From NCBI RefSeq assembly GCF_021922925.1, contig NZ_CP040786.1, forward strand, positions 1,674,001 to 1,738,000: a DNA stretch of 64,000 nucleotides, given 5' to 3'. This DNA comes from Clavibacter phaseoli (lineage in GTDB: Bacteria > Actinomycetota > Actinomycetes > Actinomycetales > Microbacteriaceae). This document shows, piece by piece, positions 28,296-37,054 of the stretch. The translations under genes and the position numbers were made by a program. The notes below the pieces were generated by a model that worked only from the letters and a program-made list of their open reading frames with translations, had not been told where the DNA came from and made no database searches. Positions within the stretch are counted from its first letter, which is position 1, and every line of letters starts with the position of its first letter.

Positions 28296-29450
28296 TCAGC
28301 GCGTGAGGACGAAGGCAGCCATCGCGAGGCCGACCGTGAGGGGCGCGACCACGAGCCCCAGGAGCACGTAGCGCGACCACTTGATGTGGACGCCCATGCT
28401 CACGAGCCGCTCGTGCCAGAGCAGCGTCGCGAGCGAGGCCCACGGCGTGATGAGCGGGCCGGCGTTGACGCCCACGAGGATCGCGACGAGGCGCTCCGGG
28501 GATCCCGCGACCGGCTCGAGCGCGAGGTACGCCGGCAGGTTGTCGACGGCGTTGGCGCTGAGCGTCGCGACGCCGGCGAGCCGGAACAGGGAGGCCGCGT
28601 CCTGGCCCTGCCCGGAGATCGCGGCCATGACCGCGGTGAGCCCGAGCGACTGCGCCGCCTCCATCACGATGAAGAGACCCGACGCGAACACCACGAGCTG
28701 CCACGGCAGGAGCCCTGGTCGGAGCACGCGCGGGCGGCGGACGGCCGTGAGGATCGCGAGCACGACGGCCGCGGCGAGCGCGGGGATCCACACCTCGACT
28801 CCCGAGACGAGCGCCGGCACGAGGAGCCCCACCACGACGGCGCTGCCCACGAGCAGCACGCGGTCGGTCGGCGCGGTCGGCGGCCCGACCTCGTAGCGCG
28901 TGAAGAGGTCCCTGCGGTGGATCACGAGGATCGCGAGCACGGGCACCGCGATGGCCACGAGCGCCGGCGCGACGGTGAGCGCCGCGAAGCCGGCCGGACC
29001 CAGGCCGCCGAGCTCGTGCTCCGCGAGCAGGTTGGTGAGGTTGGAGACGGGCAGCAGGAGCGACGCGGTGTTCGCGAGCCACACGGTCGTCAGCGCGAAC
29101 GGGAGCGGCGGCAGCCCGCAGTGCCGCGCGAGCACGACGACCACGGGCGTGAGCAGCACGGCCGTGGTGTCGAGCGACAGGAAGATCGTGCAGAGGCAGG
29201 CGAGCACGACGGTCGCGAGCCAGAGGGCCCACGTGCGCCCGCGGCCGAGGCCCGCGGCGCGCTCGGCGATCCAGGTGAACAGCCCCGCCTCGCTGGCGAG
29301 CTCGGTGACCACGGTGATGGCGACCACGAAGAGGAGGATCGGCCAGACCCGCTCGTACAGCACGCCGAGGTCGTCGAGCGGGAGGGCTCCGGTGGCCACG
29401 GCGACGGCGCCGACGACGAGGAGCACCACCCCGATGAGGGCTGTGCGCAC
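28296..29450 (-). CDS. ArsB/NhaD-type anion permease
   Basis: The 384 residues form about 10-11 hydrophobic helices, typical of the ion-transporter superfamily (SLC13/ArsB/NhaD). Motifs LSLDTTAVLLTPVVVVLARHCG and LANTASLLLPVSNLTNLL in the first half, and LSANAVDNLPAYLAL and NAGPLITPWASLATLLWHE in the second, mark the two re-entrant substrate loops. No arsC or arsR lies alongside, so arsenite transport cannot be assumed. It is read toward the TetR gene and seems to be on its own promoter. Confidence 0.8.
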   Translation of the reverse strand: MRTALIGVVLLVVGAVAVATGALPLDDLGVLYERVWPILLFVVAITVVTELASEAGLFTWIAERAAGLGRGRTWALWLATVVLACLCTIFLSLDTTAVLLTPVVVVLARHCGLPPLPFALTTVWLANTASLLLPVSNLTNLLAEHELGGLGPAGFAALTVAPALVAIAVPVLAILVIHRRDLFTRYEVGPPTAPTDRVLLVGSAVVVGLLVPALVSGVEVWIPALAAAVVLAILTAVRRPRVLRPGLLPWQLVVFASGLFIVMEAAQSLGLTAVMAAISGQGQDAASLFRLAGVATLSANAVDNLPAYLALEPVAGSPERLVAILVGVNAGPLITPWASLATLLWHERLVSMGVHIKWSRYVLLGLVVAPLTVGLAMAAFVLTR

Positions 29451-29615
29451 GGGCGCCTCCTGTCTGATCCGCGATCACTGTACTCATCGGCCGCAGGGAG
29501 TCCGCACCCCATGCGGAAAGGGGACGCCGCGGAGGCCGCCCCCGGCGGTCGTGCGCCGGACGCGGCGGTCGCGGCGGTCGGATCCCGGTACCGTGGAAGC
29601 ACACTGGGAGGTGTC

Positions 29616-29804
29616 ATGCGCAAGTACATCCTGAACGGCAGCGTCCTCAGCGCCCTCGTGGGCGGCTGGAGCACCATGCAGACGACCCGTCGGGGTCCGC
29701 GCGACTGGAAGCTCGGCCTCATGTGGCTCAGCTGGGCCATCACCGTGGCCATCGCGATCGGCACCGTCATCGAGGACTCGCGCGACGGGCAGATCGGCAA
29801 CTAG
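29616..29804 (+). CDS. Small single-helix membrane protein, function unknown
   Basis: A 62-residue protein: MRKYILNGSVLSALVGG, then a helix around LGLMWLSWAITVAIAIGTVI and a short acidic tail. The ATG at 29616 follows a GGGAGG box by five bases, and a strong terminator hairpin comes 13 bp after the stop, so it looks like a real small gene. No family recognised. Confidence 0.6.
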   Translation: MRKYILNGSVLSALVGGWSTMQTTRRGPRDWKLGLMWLSWAITVAIAIGTVIEDSRDGQIGN

Positions 29805-29817
29805 CCGCTCCCCCACG

Positions 29818-29849
29818 TGACGCGCACGCCCGCCCGGGCGTGCGCGTCA
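29818..29849. terminator. Bidirectional terminator hairpin
   Basis: A perfect 14-15-bp stem (TGACGCGCACGCCC and its complement) with a very short loop lies between two convergent genes. Confidence 0.75.
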
Positions 29850-29862
29850 TCCGTGCGTGACG

Positions 29863-31092
29863 TCAGTCCCGCGTGCGCCAGCGGTCGCCGTCGACCTCGA
29901 GGTCGATGCGCTCCTCCGCGGGCACCGTGGAGATCGGTCCGGTGAACAGTCCCGCGCGCGTGTCGCCCTGCGCGGTGCCCGAGAACAGGCCCGTCGGCTC
30001 GGTCTCCGGCGCGCCCCGTCGGGCCGGCGACGCGTCGTCGCGCTCGTGCGCGTCCACCATCTGCACGCGCGTGCGCGGCAGCGACTGCGGGCTGTGCTGG
30101 TGAAGGAACGCGACGAGGCGCTCGCGCACCAGGCAGCGGAGGTCGAACAGCGTGGGCGCGTCGACGGCGGAGACGAGCACGCGGATCCGTACGAAGCCGC
30201 CGACCGCGTCCGTCACCTGCAGCACGGAGACGCGGCCGTCCCAGAGGTCGGTCGTGGCGAGCACCCGGTCGAGCTCTTCGCGCATGTTCGCGGGCGTCGC
30301 GCGCCAGTCGAGGTCGAGCTCCACCGCGCCGAGGAGCTCGGACTTGGTGCGGGTCCAGTTCTGGAACGGCGTCGTCGTGAAGTAGGTCGACGGCAGCACC
30401 ATCCGCCGGTCGTCCCAGATGTGGACGACCACGTAGGTCAGCGTGATCTCCTCCACGCGCCCCCACTCCGTCTCGACGATCACGACGTCGTCCACGCGGA
30501 TCGCGTCGCTGAAGGCGAGCTGCATCCCGGCGAACACGTTGGCGAGCGTCGACTGCGCGGCGAGGCCCGCCACGATCGAGACGAGCCCGGCGGACGCGAG
30601 GACGCTCGCGCCCGCGGCCCGGGCGCCGGGGAAGGTCAGGAGGATCGCGCCGATCGCGACGACAACGATCGCCACCACCGTGAGCCGCCGGATGATGAGC
30701 ACCTGCGTGCGCACCCGGCGCGCGACCCGGTTGTCGGCCACGTCCACGCGGTAGCGGCTGAGCCCGAGGTCCTCGAAGAAGATGGCGAGCGCGCACACCA
30801 GCCAGGCGGCAGCGACGATCGTGATCACGTGCAGCAGGTGGTCGAGGCCGTCGCGCAGCTCGCCCGGCGCGACCGAGGCGCGGAGGGCGATCCACACCGC
30901 CACGACCACGAGCAGCACGCGGAACGGCCGTCGGGCGCGGCGGACGAGGCGGGCCGCCCACTCGCGGCGGCGCGCGATGACGCGGACGACGAGGGCGACC
31001 ACGGCGGTCACGACGAGGGCGGCGGCAACGGCCGCGAGCAGCGTGACGGTCACGGCGACGGCGGGCACGGCGAGCAGGGCGGGCAGGTCCAC
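29863..31092 (-). CDS. MscS-family mechanosensitive channel
   Basis: The 409 residues have three or four N-terminal helices (about 5-30, 50-70, 80-100 and 125-150). The pore-lining TM3 follows (ASAGLVSIVAGLAAQSTLAN, about 160-180), then the MscS beta domain (IRVDDVVIVETEWGRVEEI) and the alpha/beta cytoplasmic vestibule. The tail from about 330 is charged and disordered. Such channels release solutes at hypo-osmotic shock. The GTG at 31090-31092 has a GGAGGA box, which fixes the start. Confidence 0.9.
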   Translation of the reverse strand: MDLPALLAVPAVAVTVTLLAAVAAALVVTAVVALVVRVIARRREWAARLVRRARRPFRVLLVVVAVWIALRASVAPGELRDGLDHLLHVITIVAAAWLVCALAIFFEDLGLSRYRVDVADNRVARRVRTQVLIIRRLTVVAIVVVAIGAILLTFPGARAAGASVLASAGLVSIVAGLAAQSTLANVFAGMQLAFSDAIRVDDVVIVETEWGRVEEITLTYVVVHIWDDRRMVLPSTYFTTTPFQNWTRTKSELLGAVELDLDWRATPANMREELDRVLATTDLWDGRVSVLQVTDAVGGFVRIRVLVSAVDAPTLFDLRCLVRERLVAFLHQHSPQSLPRTRVQMVDAHERDDASPARRGAPETEPTGLFSGTAQGDTRAGLFTGPISTVPAEERIDLEVDGDRWRTRD

Positions 31093-31219
31093 GGATCCTC
31101 CAGGGGGTCGGGCGGACCGCGCTGTCCCGGGCGTCCAGTCTCGCAGGCGCTCCTGGGCGGCGGGCAGCGCGCGGGGGGCTGCCGGGGGCGCGTCGCGGCG
31201 CCCCCGCCCCGGCATCCCC

Positions 31220-31251
31220 GGCGTGTCGCGGGTCCGCCCGGGCGTGTCGCG
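31220..31251. repeat. Two 11-bp direct repeats in divergent gap
   Basis: GGCGTGTCGCG occurs at 31220-31230 and 31241-31251, a 21-bp period (two helical turns), in the 208-bp gap between the mscS start and the divergent gene at 31301. A possible regulator site. The rest of this gap is GC-rich with a GGGGGCGC/GGCGCCCCC hairpin near 31185-31206. Confidence 0.4.
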
Positions 31252-31300
31252 CACGAGGATGGTCCCGATCGCGGCGGTGCGATCGGGGAGGCCGTGGATC

Positions 31301-31945
31301 ATGTTCCGGTGGCGCAGAGGCAAGTCCGTCCCGACCGAGGCGGCGCCTGCCGCGACCGATGCGAGGCCGGTGCAGCGGGATCCCGCAGCCGCACCCGCCG
31401 TCTCGCTCGCCACGGGAGAGCTCGCCGCGATCGCCGCCCGGCTCCACGGCGGCCCGGTCAGGCCGACCCACGTGCCCGCGCACAAGGCCGACCCGGACGC
31501 GCCCGCCGCACCCCGGGCCGACGCCGTCGACGCGGGCCCCGCGGCCGATCCGGACCTCCGCCCGCTCGCCCTCATCGTGCAGGCGGCGCTCGCGCACCAC
31601 TTCGGCCCCGACGGCGCGTGGGCGCTCGTGCGCCGCACGCCCGACACGACGGCCGGCTTCTTCGACGAGCTCATGACCGCGCACATCGCGCGCGACGTGG
31701 CGCTCGCCCTCGGCGCCTCCCCCGCCGCGGCCGGCCTCCCGCTGGAGGACGCCCGCGCGACGGGCTCGGCCGAGCGCGACGCCGCCGATCGCGACGCCGC
31801 GGATCGCGACGCCGCGGCGCGGCAGGACGCGGTCGCCCGCGAGCTCGCGGTCTTCGACGAGGATCCGCTCGACGACGCGCTCGCTGAGCTGGCCGGCGAC
31901 CCGCGCCGCGTCCCCGCGGTGCTCCGCGCCGTGCGCAGCGCCTAG
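31301..31945 (+). CDS. Conserved-looking cytosolic protein, function unknown
   Basis: The 214-residue protein has no membrane segment or known domain that I recognise. The middle (LALIVQAALAHHFGPDGAWALVRRTPDT to about 145; key HHFGPDGAWALV) looks folded. It is flanked by Ala/Pro-rich disorder, and a short tandem RDAAD repeat lies at about 159-173 (three units of 15 nt, 31775-31819). The start ATG has a GGGGAGG box about 10 bases before. Convergent with the G6PD-like gene. Confidence 0.55.
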   Translation: MFRWRRGKSVPTEAAPAATDARPVQRDPAAAPAVSLATGELAAIAARLHGGPVRPTHVPAHKADPDAPAAPRADAVDAGPAADPDLRPLALIVQAALAHHFGPDGAWALVRRTPDTTAGFFDELMTAHIARDVALALGASPAAAGLPLEDARATGSAERDAADRDAADRDAAARQDAVARELAVFDEDPLDDALAELAGDPRRVPAVLRAVRSA

Positions 31946-31978
31946 GCGACGGCGACCAGCCGCGCGGCGCGGCTCCGC

Positions 31979-33361
31979 TCAGCCCTTCGGCGCCACCTGC
32001 GGGCCGTCCCACGGCCCCGCGGATCCGGCCGGGTACTCCTCGAGCGGCACGTCGCCCGCGCGCCACGCGGTGATGACGGGCTCGACGATGCGCCAGCACT
32101 CCTCGGCGGTGTCCCCGCGCACCGAGAGGCTCTCGTCCTCCGCGAGGATGCCGTCGATCACCTGGCCGTAGGGCGGCAGGTCGCCCGGGTCGAACGCCGT
32201 GACGAGCTCGGCGCGGTCGATGACGTCGGGGTCGGCCGGGCCGTTCACGTTGAGCTCCAGGTGCAGCTCGTCGGGGGCGATGAGGATGCGGATCCGGTCG
32301 GGCTCCCCGGCGCCCGTGAGCCCGGTGGGCACGTGCGGCGCGGGCTGGAAGGTCACGACGATCTCGCGCCGGTGGTCCTCCATCGCCTTGCCGGAGCGCA
32401 GCCGGAAGGGCACGCCCGCCCAGCGCCAGTTCGCGATCTCGACCGTCATCTCCGCGAGCGTCTCCGTGCCGCGCGCGGGATCCACGCCCGCCTCGTCGGC
32501 GTAGGCCGGCAGCTCGCGGCCCTCCACGTCGCCCGCCGAGTAGCGGGCGCGACGCGACGACGCCACCGGGTCGCCGCCCCACGCCCGCGTCGCCCGCAGC
32601 ACGAGCGCCTTCTGGTCGCGGATGTCGCGCGCGTCGGTGGTGGCGGGCGGCTCCATCGCGAACACGGCCATCACCTGCAGCAGGTGGCTCTGGATCATGT
32701 CGGCCAGGGCGCCGGCGCCGTCGTAGTAGCGGGCCCGGCCCTCGAGCGCGAGCTGCTCGTCGTAGACGATCTCGACGCTGGCGATGTGCTGCGCGTTCCA
32801 CACGGGCTCGAGGAGCCGGTTGGCGAAGCGGAGCCCCAGGAGGTTGCGCACGGTCGACCGGCCGAGGAAGTGGTCCACCCGGTGGGTGCGCTCCTCGGGC
32901 ACGAGCGTCGCGAGCAGGCGGTTGAGCGCCTGCGAGCTCGCGAGGTCGGTGCCGAACGGCTTCTCGAGCGAGAGCGACGTGCCCTCGGGCAGCGTGATCC
33001 GGGTCATCGCCTCGCACGCCCTCCCCGTGACCGCGGGCGGCAGCGCGAAGTAGACGGCGGGCGCGGCATCGCACGCGGCGATGAGGCGCTCCAGGTCGGC
33101 CTCGGCCGTGACGTCGGCGGCCTGGTAGGTCGTGCCGGCGAGCACGCGGTCGACCGCGGGGCCCTCGGCGCCGAGCGACGCGAACGACGTGCGGACGACC
33201 TCGCGCCAGCGGTCGTCGTCCCACTCCTCCGTGCCCGCGCCCACCAGCTGGAGGTCGAGGTCGGGGCGGTGGGCGAGGAGCTCGCCGAGCCCGGGGAGGA
33301 GGAGGCGCGCGGAGAGGTCGCCGCTGGCGCCGAGGATGAGGAGCGTGGAGGTCGCGGGCAT
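31979..33361 (-). CDS. Glucose-6-phosphate dehydrogenase family protein
   Basis: The 460-residue enzyme has the NADP-binding GASGDLSARLLLPGL at residues 11-25, EKPFGTD, and the substrate/catalytic RVDHFLGRSTVRNLLGLRF (the usual RIDHYLGK motif). It is therefore probably an active oxidoreductase making 6-phosphogluconolactone, though the two changed positions (V for I, F for Y) mark it as a paralogue. No pgl, tal or tkt gene is nearby, so the main pentose-phosphate copy is expected elsewhere. Divergent from the GH15 gene, 57 bp apart, so the pair may share control. Confidence 0.85.
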   Translation of the reverse strand: MPATSTLLILGASGDLSARLLLPGLGELLAHRPDLDLQLVGAGTEEWDDDRWREVVRTSFASLGAEGPAVDRVLAGTTYQAADVTAEADLERLIAACDAAPAVYFALPPAVTGRACEAMTRITLPEGTSLSLEKPFGTDLASSQALNRLLATLVPEERTHRVDHFLGRSTVRNLLGLRFANRLLEPVWNAQHIASVEIVYDEQLALEGRARYYDGAGALADMIQSHLLQVMAVFAMEPPATTDARDIRDQKALVLRATRAWGGDPVASSRRARYSAGDVEGRELPAYADEAGVDPARGTETLAEMTVEIANWRWAGVPFRLRSGKAMEDHRREIVVTFQPAPHVPTGLTGAGEPDRIRILIAPDELHLELNVNGPADPDVIDRAELVTAFDPGDLPPYGQVIDGILAEDESLSVRGDTAEECWRIVEPVITAWRAGDVPLEEYPAGSAGPWDGPQVAPKG

Positions 33362-33418
33362 GCCGTCAGGCTACGCGCGGCGGCAGGGAGACGTCAGGGC
33401 GCCGTGGGACCATGGCGC

Positions 33419-35272
33419 ATGGCCATGCGCATCGAGGACTACGCACTCATCGGGGACTGCCACACGGGAGCGCTGGTCGGCCGCGACGGCTCCATCGACT
33501 GGCTGTGCCTTCCCCGCTTCGACTCCGCCTCCATGTTCGGGGCCCTCCTCGGCACCGAGGAGCACGGCGCGTGGAAGCTCGCCCCGGCCTCCCCCGAGGC
33601 CACCGTGTCCCAGCGCACCTACCTCGGGAACACCTTCGTGCTCTGGACCAGGTGGGAGACGCCCGAGGGCGCGGTCGAGGTCACCGACTTCATGTCCATG
33701 GGCGACCGGCGGGCCGACGTCGTGCGGCGCGTGCGCGGCATCAGCGGCACCGTGCGGATGCAGGGCGACCTCCGCCTGCGCTTCGGCTACGCGACCGCGC
33801 TCCCGTGGATCCGCAAGCTCGACGGCGACGACCCGCGCCTCGTCGCCGTGGCCGGCCCCGACGCCGTCGTCGTGCGCGGCCCCGAGCTCACCGCGACGAA
33901 CCACCACCACGGCGTCGCCTTCGACGTCTCCGCGGGCGAGACGGTCGACACCGCCCTCACCTGGTACCCGTCCCACCGCAGCGAGCCGCCGGCCTTCGAC
34001 GTCGACGCCGCGATCGAGCACACGACCGAGTGGTGGGAGTCGTGGGCCAGCTCCATCGAGCACTCCGGCCCGCACCAGGCCGCCGTCCGCCGGTCGCTGC
34101 TCGTGCTCCGCGCGCTCACGCACGAGGACACCGGCGGCATCGTCGCCGCGGCCACCACGAGCCTCCCCGAGCAGTTCGGCGGAGCCCGCAACTGGGACTA
34201 CCGCTACGTGTGGCTCCGCGACGCGTCGCTCACCCTCGAGGTGCTCCTCGCGCACGGCTTCGACGACGAGGCCGACGAGTGGCGCACCTGGCTCCTCCGG
34301 GCGATCGCCGGGGATCCGGGCGACGTGCAGATCATGTACGGGCTGAGCGGCGAGCGGTACCTCCCCGAGCGCGACCTCGAGAGCCTGCCCGGCTACCAGG
34401 GCTCCGGCCCGGTGCGCGTCGGCAACGGCGCGTTCGAGCAGTACCAGGCCGACGTCATCGGCGAGGTGATGCTCGCGCTCCAGGCCGCGCGCGACGCGGG
34501 CGTCGGCGAGACCGAGTTCTCCTGGCCGCTGCAGCGCGCGCTCATCGGGTTCGTCGAGGACAACTGGGAGCGGCAGGACAGCGGCATCTGGGAGATCCGC
34601 GGCGCCGAGCAGCACTTCACCCACTCGCGGGCGATGATCTGGGCGGCGCTCGACTGCGCGGTCCAGGGCGTCGAGCGCCACGGGCTCGACGGGCCGGTGG
34701 AGCAGTGGATCGAGCTGCGCGACCGGGTGCGCGACGAGATCCTCGACAAGGGCGTGGACCCCGCGACCGGCGCCTTCCGCCAGCACTACGGCACGACCGA
34801 GGTCGACGCCTCGCTGCTGATCCTCGCCCAGGCCGGCTTCTGCGCCTACGACGACCCGCACATGCTCGCCACCGTCGAGGCGATGGAGCGGACGCTCATG
34901 CACGAGGGCTTCCTGCTGCGCTACGACACGAGCGCGGGGGTCGACGGCCTGCCCGCCGGCGAGTACCCGTTCCTCGCCTGCTCGTTCTGGCTCGTCGAGC
35001 AGTACGCGCGGTCCGGACGCCAGGCCGACGGCCGCGCGCTCATGGAGCGGCTCGTCGCCCTCTGCAACGACGTCGGGCTCCTCTCGGAGGAGTACGACCC
35101 CGTCGGGCAGCGCCAGGCGGGCAACGTGCCGCAGGCGCTGTCGCACCTCGCGCTCGTCCGGGCGGCCGACGCCCTGGAGGCGGCGGCCGCAGCCCACCCG
35201 GACGACCTCGACCGCGCGCACCAGGACGGCAACGCCGCGCTCGCGCACGCCGAGGCGGCGGGCGGGGCGTAG
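33419..35272 (+). CDS. Glycoside hydrolase family 15 protein (glucoamylase/trehalase type)
   Basis: The 617-residue cytosolic protein opens with the GH15 bacterial signature IEDYALIGDCHTGALVGRDG and SIDWLCLPRFDS. The (alpha/alpha)6 domain contains NWDYRYVWLRDASLTLEVLL and LSEEYDPVGQRQAGNVPQA near the C-terminus, with the Glu in LLSEEYDP a likely catalytic base. Mycobacterial members of this group hydrolyse trehalose, others maltodextrin, so trehalose turnover is a reasonable guess given otsAB nearby. Start chosen at MAMRIEDY; the second ATG at 33425 is equally possible. Confidence 0.9.
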   Translation: MAMRIEDYALIGDCHTGALVGRDGSIDWLCLPRFDSASMFGALLGTEEHGAWKLAPASPEATVSQRTYLGNTFVLWTRWETPEGAVEVTDFMSMGDRRADVVRRVRGISGTVRMQGDLRLRFGYATALPWIRKLDGDDPRLVAVAGPDAVVVRGPELTATNHHHGVAFDVSAGETVDTALTWYPSHRSEPPAFDVDAAIEHTTEWWESWASSIEHSGPHQAAVRRSLLVLRALTHEDTGGIVAAATTSLPEQFGGARNWDYRYVWLRDASLTLEVLLAHGFDDEADEWRTWLLRAIAGDPGDVQIMYGLSGERYLPERDLESLPGYQGSGPVRVGNGAFEQYQADVIGEVMLALQAARDAGVGETEFSWPLQRALIGFVEDNWERQDSGIWEIRGAEQHFTHSRAMIWAALDCAVQGVERHGLDGPVEQWIELRDRVRDEILDKGVDPATGAFRQHYGTTEVDASLLILAQAGFCAYDDPHMLATVEAMERTLMHEGFLLRYDTSAGVDGLPAGEYPFLACSFWLVEQYARSGRQADGRALMERLVALCNDVGLLSEEYDPVGQRQAGNVPQALSHLALVRAADALEAAAAAHPDDLDRAHQDGNAALAHAEAAGGA

Positions 35273-35304
35273 GCGGGAGCCGGATCCGGATCGGGGCTCC
35301 CCGC
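35273..35304 (+). terminator. Hairpin after GH15 gene
   Basis: GCGGGAGCC and GGCTCCCCGC (one bulged C) flank a 13-nt loop directly after the stop codon. Confidence 0.5.
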
Positions 35305-35335
35305 GCGGCATGCCCCGCCCCGCACGCCCGGCGCG

Positions 35336-36154
35336 TCAGAGCGCGTCGAGGAACGCCGCCACGGCCGGCAGCGCGTCGGGGTGCCGCGGGGTGTCGGCGT
35401 GCGTCGCGCCGTCGAGCTCCACGAGCGGCGCGTCCGGTCGGAGCGCCTTCACGTGGTGCGCCGCGCGGAGGCGCTCGGGATCGCGCGTGCCCGCGACGAG
35501 CAGCAGCGGCACCGCGGATCCGGCGACGACAGCGTCGGGCACGCCCGCGTCCCGCTCCGACTCGCGCATGTAGGCGGCGAGCGCCCGCGCGTCGTCCGCG
35601 AGGAAGGCCCCGCGCGTCGCCGCGTCCACGGGATGCCCGCTGTGCCGCTCCCACGCCTCGAGGAACCCGGGCATGCCGCCCGTCTCCAGCGCGTCGATGC
35701 AGCCGGGGAAGAACACGCGGTCGAAGACGCCCACGCCGCTGCGCGGGGATCCGCCGAGGCTCGACGTCGAGAGGAGGCGGTCGGGGTGCGCGGCGGCCAG
35801 CGAGAAGCCGACGCGCGCGCCGAGGCTGTAGCCCACGTGGTGCACGGCGGAGGCGCCGACCGCGTCGAGCACGGCCACGACGTCGGCGACCATGAGGTCC
35901 ATCGCGTAGGCGGCGGGCTCGTGCGGGACGTCGCTGCGCCCGTGGCCGCGGAGGTCGAGCGTGATCACCTGCCGCGTCGGCGACAGCGCGCGCACCCAGC
36001 CGAAGCCGCGCCAGATCGCCTGCGACAGGGCCGTGCCGTGCACGAGGACGACGGGCGCGTGGGCCGGGTCGCGGGGATCCGCATCCACCGGCCGGGCGCC
36101 GAAGGCCCGGTAGGCGATGCGCGTGCCGTCGAGGGGGTTGGTCGCGGTGTCCAC
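35336..36154 (-). CDS. Alpha/beta-hydrolase
   Basis: The 272 residues show the alpha/beta-hydrolase fold: oxyanion region VVLVHGTALSQAIW, DLRGHGRSD, nucleophile elbow GYSLGA (Ser about 119), an acid after VAGTRDPERL, and the catalytic His in DGATHADTP. The closest general type is the haloperoxidase/esterase-like class; no substrate can be named. ATG at 36154. It lies alone between convergent and same-strand neighbours. Confidence 0.85.
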   Translation of the reverse strand: MDTATNPLDGTRIAYRAFGARPVDADPRDPAHAPVVLVHGTALSQAIWRGFGWVRALSPTRQVITLDLRGHGRSDVPHEPAAYAMDLMVADVVAVLDAVGASAVHHVGYSLGARVGFSLAAAHPDRLLSTSSLGGSPRSGVGVFDRVFFPGCIDALETGGMPGFLEAWERHSGHPVDAATRGAFLADDARALAAYMRESERDAGVPDAVVAGSAVPLLLVAGTRDPERLRAAHHVKALRPDAPLVELDGATHADTPRHPDALPAVAAFLDAL

Positions 36155-36220
36155 GGGGATCCAGGCTACGCGGATCCCCGGGCGCTCCCGCGCGGGCGGA
36201 TCGTCGCGCGGGGAGCGGGC

Positions 36221-36255
36221 GACCCGGCGCCCGCGCGGTCCGCGGGTGCCGGGTC
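36221..36255 (-). terminator. Terminator hairpin of the 60-residue acidic gene
   Basis: A 15-bp stem with one G-T mismatch (GACCCGGCGCCCGCG against CGCGGGTGCCGGGTC) and a 5-nt loop lies 7 bp past the stop at 36263. Confidence 0.65.
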
Positions 36256-36262
36256 GGGCGGG

Positions 36263-36445
36263 CTAGGCGGAGGCGCCGTCGCCGTCCTCGTCCGTGTGGT
36301 GCGGCGTGTCCTCCTCGGGCTCGAAGTGGTCATCCCCGCCGTCGTGGCCGGCCGCGACGCCGGTCTCGCCCGCGGGGATCGTGCCGTCGTCGCCGAGCTT
36401 CTCGCCGTCATCGTGCGCGTCGGCCGTGCCGTCGTGGTGGGTCAT
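36263..36445 (-). CDS. Very acidic, His-rich 60-residue protein
   Basis: The protein starts MTHHDGTADAHDDGEKLGDD and is mostly Asp, Glu, Gly and His, with PHHTDEDGDG at the end; likely disordered and possibly metal-binding. The AGGAGG box six bases before the ATG at 36443-36445 supports translation from there. A terminator hairpin follows. No family recognised. Confidence 0.6.
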   Translation of the reverse strand: MTHHDGTADAHDDGEKLGDDGTIPAGETGVAAGHDGGDDHFEPEEDTPHHTDEDGDGASA

Positions 36446-36601
36446 GTCCGTGCCTCCTCTGGTCGCGCGGCCCGTACCCGCGTCGTCGCGGGTGCATCGC
36501 GGCCGGCGGTGTCCTCCCATCCTGCCCGGGCGGGCCGCCCGCGCCCCGGCGCATGTCCGCCAGCGGCGCTCGCAGGATCCCGTCATGCCCCGACGCATTC
36601 G

Positions 36602-36631
36602 TTAGCAGGACTAATGAGCTAGCCTAAGCAC
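36602..36631 (+). promoter_or_regulatory. Promoter/operator region of the MarR-MFS pair
   Basis: An AT-rich island in otherwise GC-rich DNA holds TTAG-5 nt-CTAA (36602-36614) and a further GCTAGCCTAAG (36618-36628) directly before the ATG. Inverted TTAG/CTAA half-sites are typical of MarR operators, so autoregulation is likely. Confidence 0.5.
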
Positions 36632-37054
36632 ATGCCCGACTCCCCCGATCTCAGCCAGAGCCTGCGCGCCGGCGTCATGCGCCTCGCGCGCCGCCTGCGG
36701 GCCGAGAAGGCCGACCACGAGCTGAGCGACAGCCAGTTCGTCGTGCTCGCCCTGCTCCTCCGTGACGGGCCGACGAGCCCCGGGCGCCTCGCCGAGATCG
36801 AGCGCGTCACCGCCCCGAGCATGAACCGCACGGTCAACTGCCTCGTCGAGTCGGGGTACGCCGAGCGCTCCCCCGCCCCCGACGACGGCCGCCGCGTCAC
36901 GGTGTCCATCACGGACGCCGGACGGACGGTCGTGCAGGAGACCCGCCGGCAGCGGAACGCCTGGCTCTCCCTCCGCCTCGACGAGCTCACCGCCGCCGAG
37001 CGCGCCACCCTCGGCGAGGCCGCGGCGCTCCTCGGCCGCATGGCTGCCGCGTGA
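36632..37054 (+). CDS. MarR-family transcriptional regulator
   Basis: A 140-residue winged-helix protein: LSDSQFVVLALLLRDGPTSP, recognition helix ERVTAPSMNRTVNCLVESGY (about 58-77), and the wing SPAPDDGRRVTVSITDAGRT (about 80-100). These are standard MarR landmarks. Its stop overlaps the GTG of the following exporter (GTGA), so it probably senses that pump's substrate and represses both genes through the upstream TTAG/CTAA sites. Confidence 0.92.
   Translation: MPDSPDLSQSLRAGVMRLARRLRAEKADHELSDSQFVVLALLLRDGPTSPGRLAEIERVTAPSMNRTVNCLVESGYAERSPAPDDGRRVTVSITDAGRTVVQETRRQRNAWLSLRLDELTAAERATLGEAAALLGRMAAA

Noticed and set aside
28296..29450. Arsenite efflux pump ArsB with ars operon
   Set aside because: The fold fits ArsB/NhaD, but no arsR/arsC is present, so the specific name was not given.
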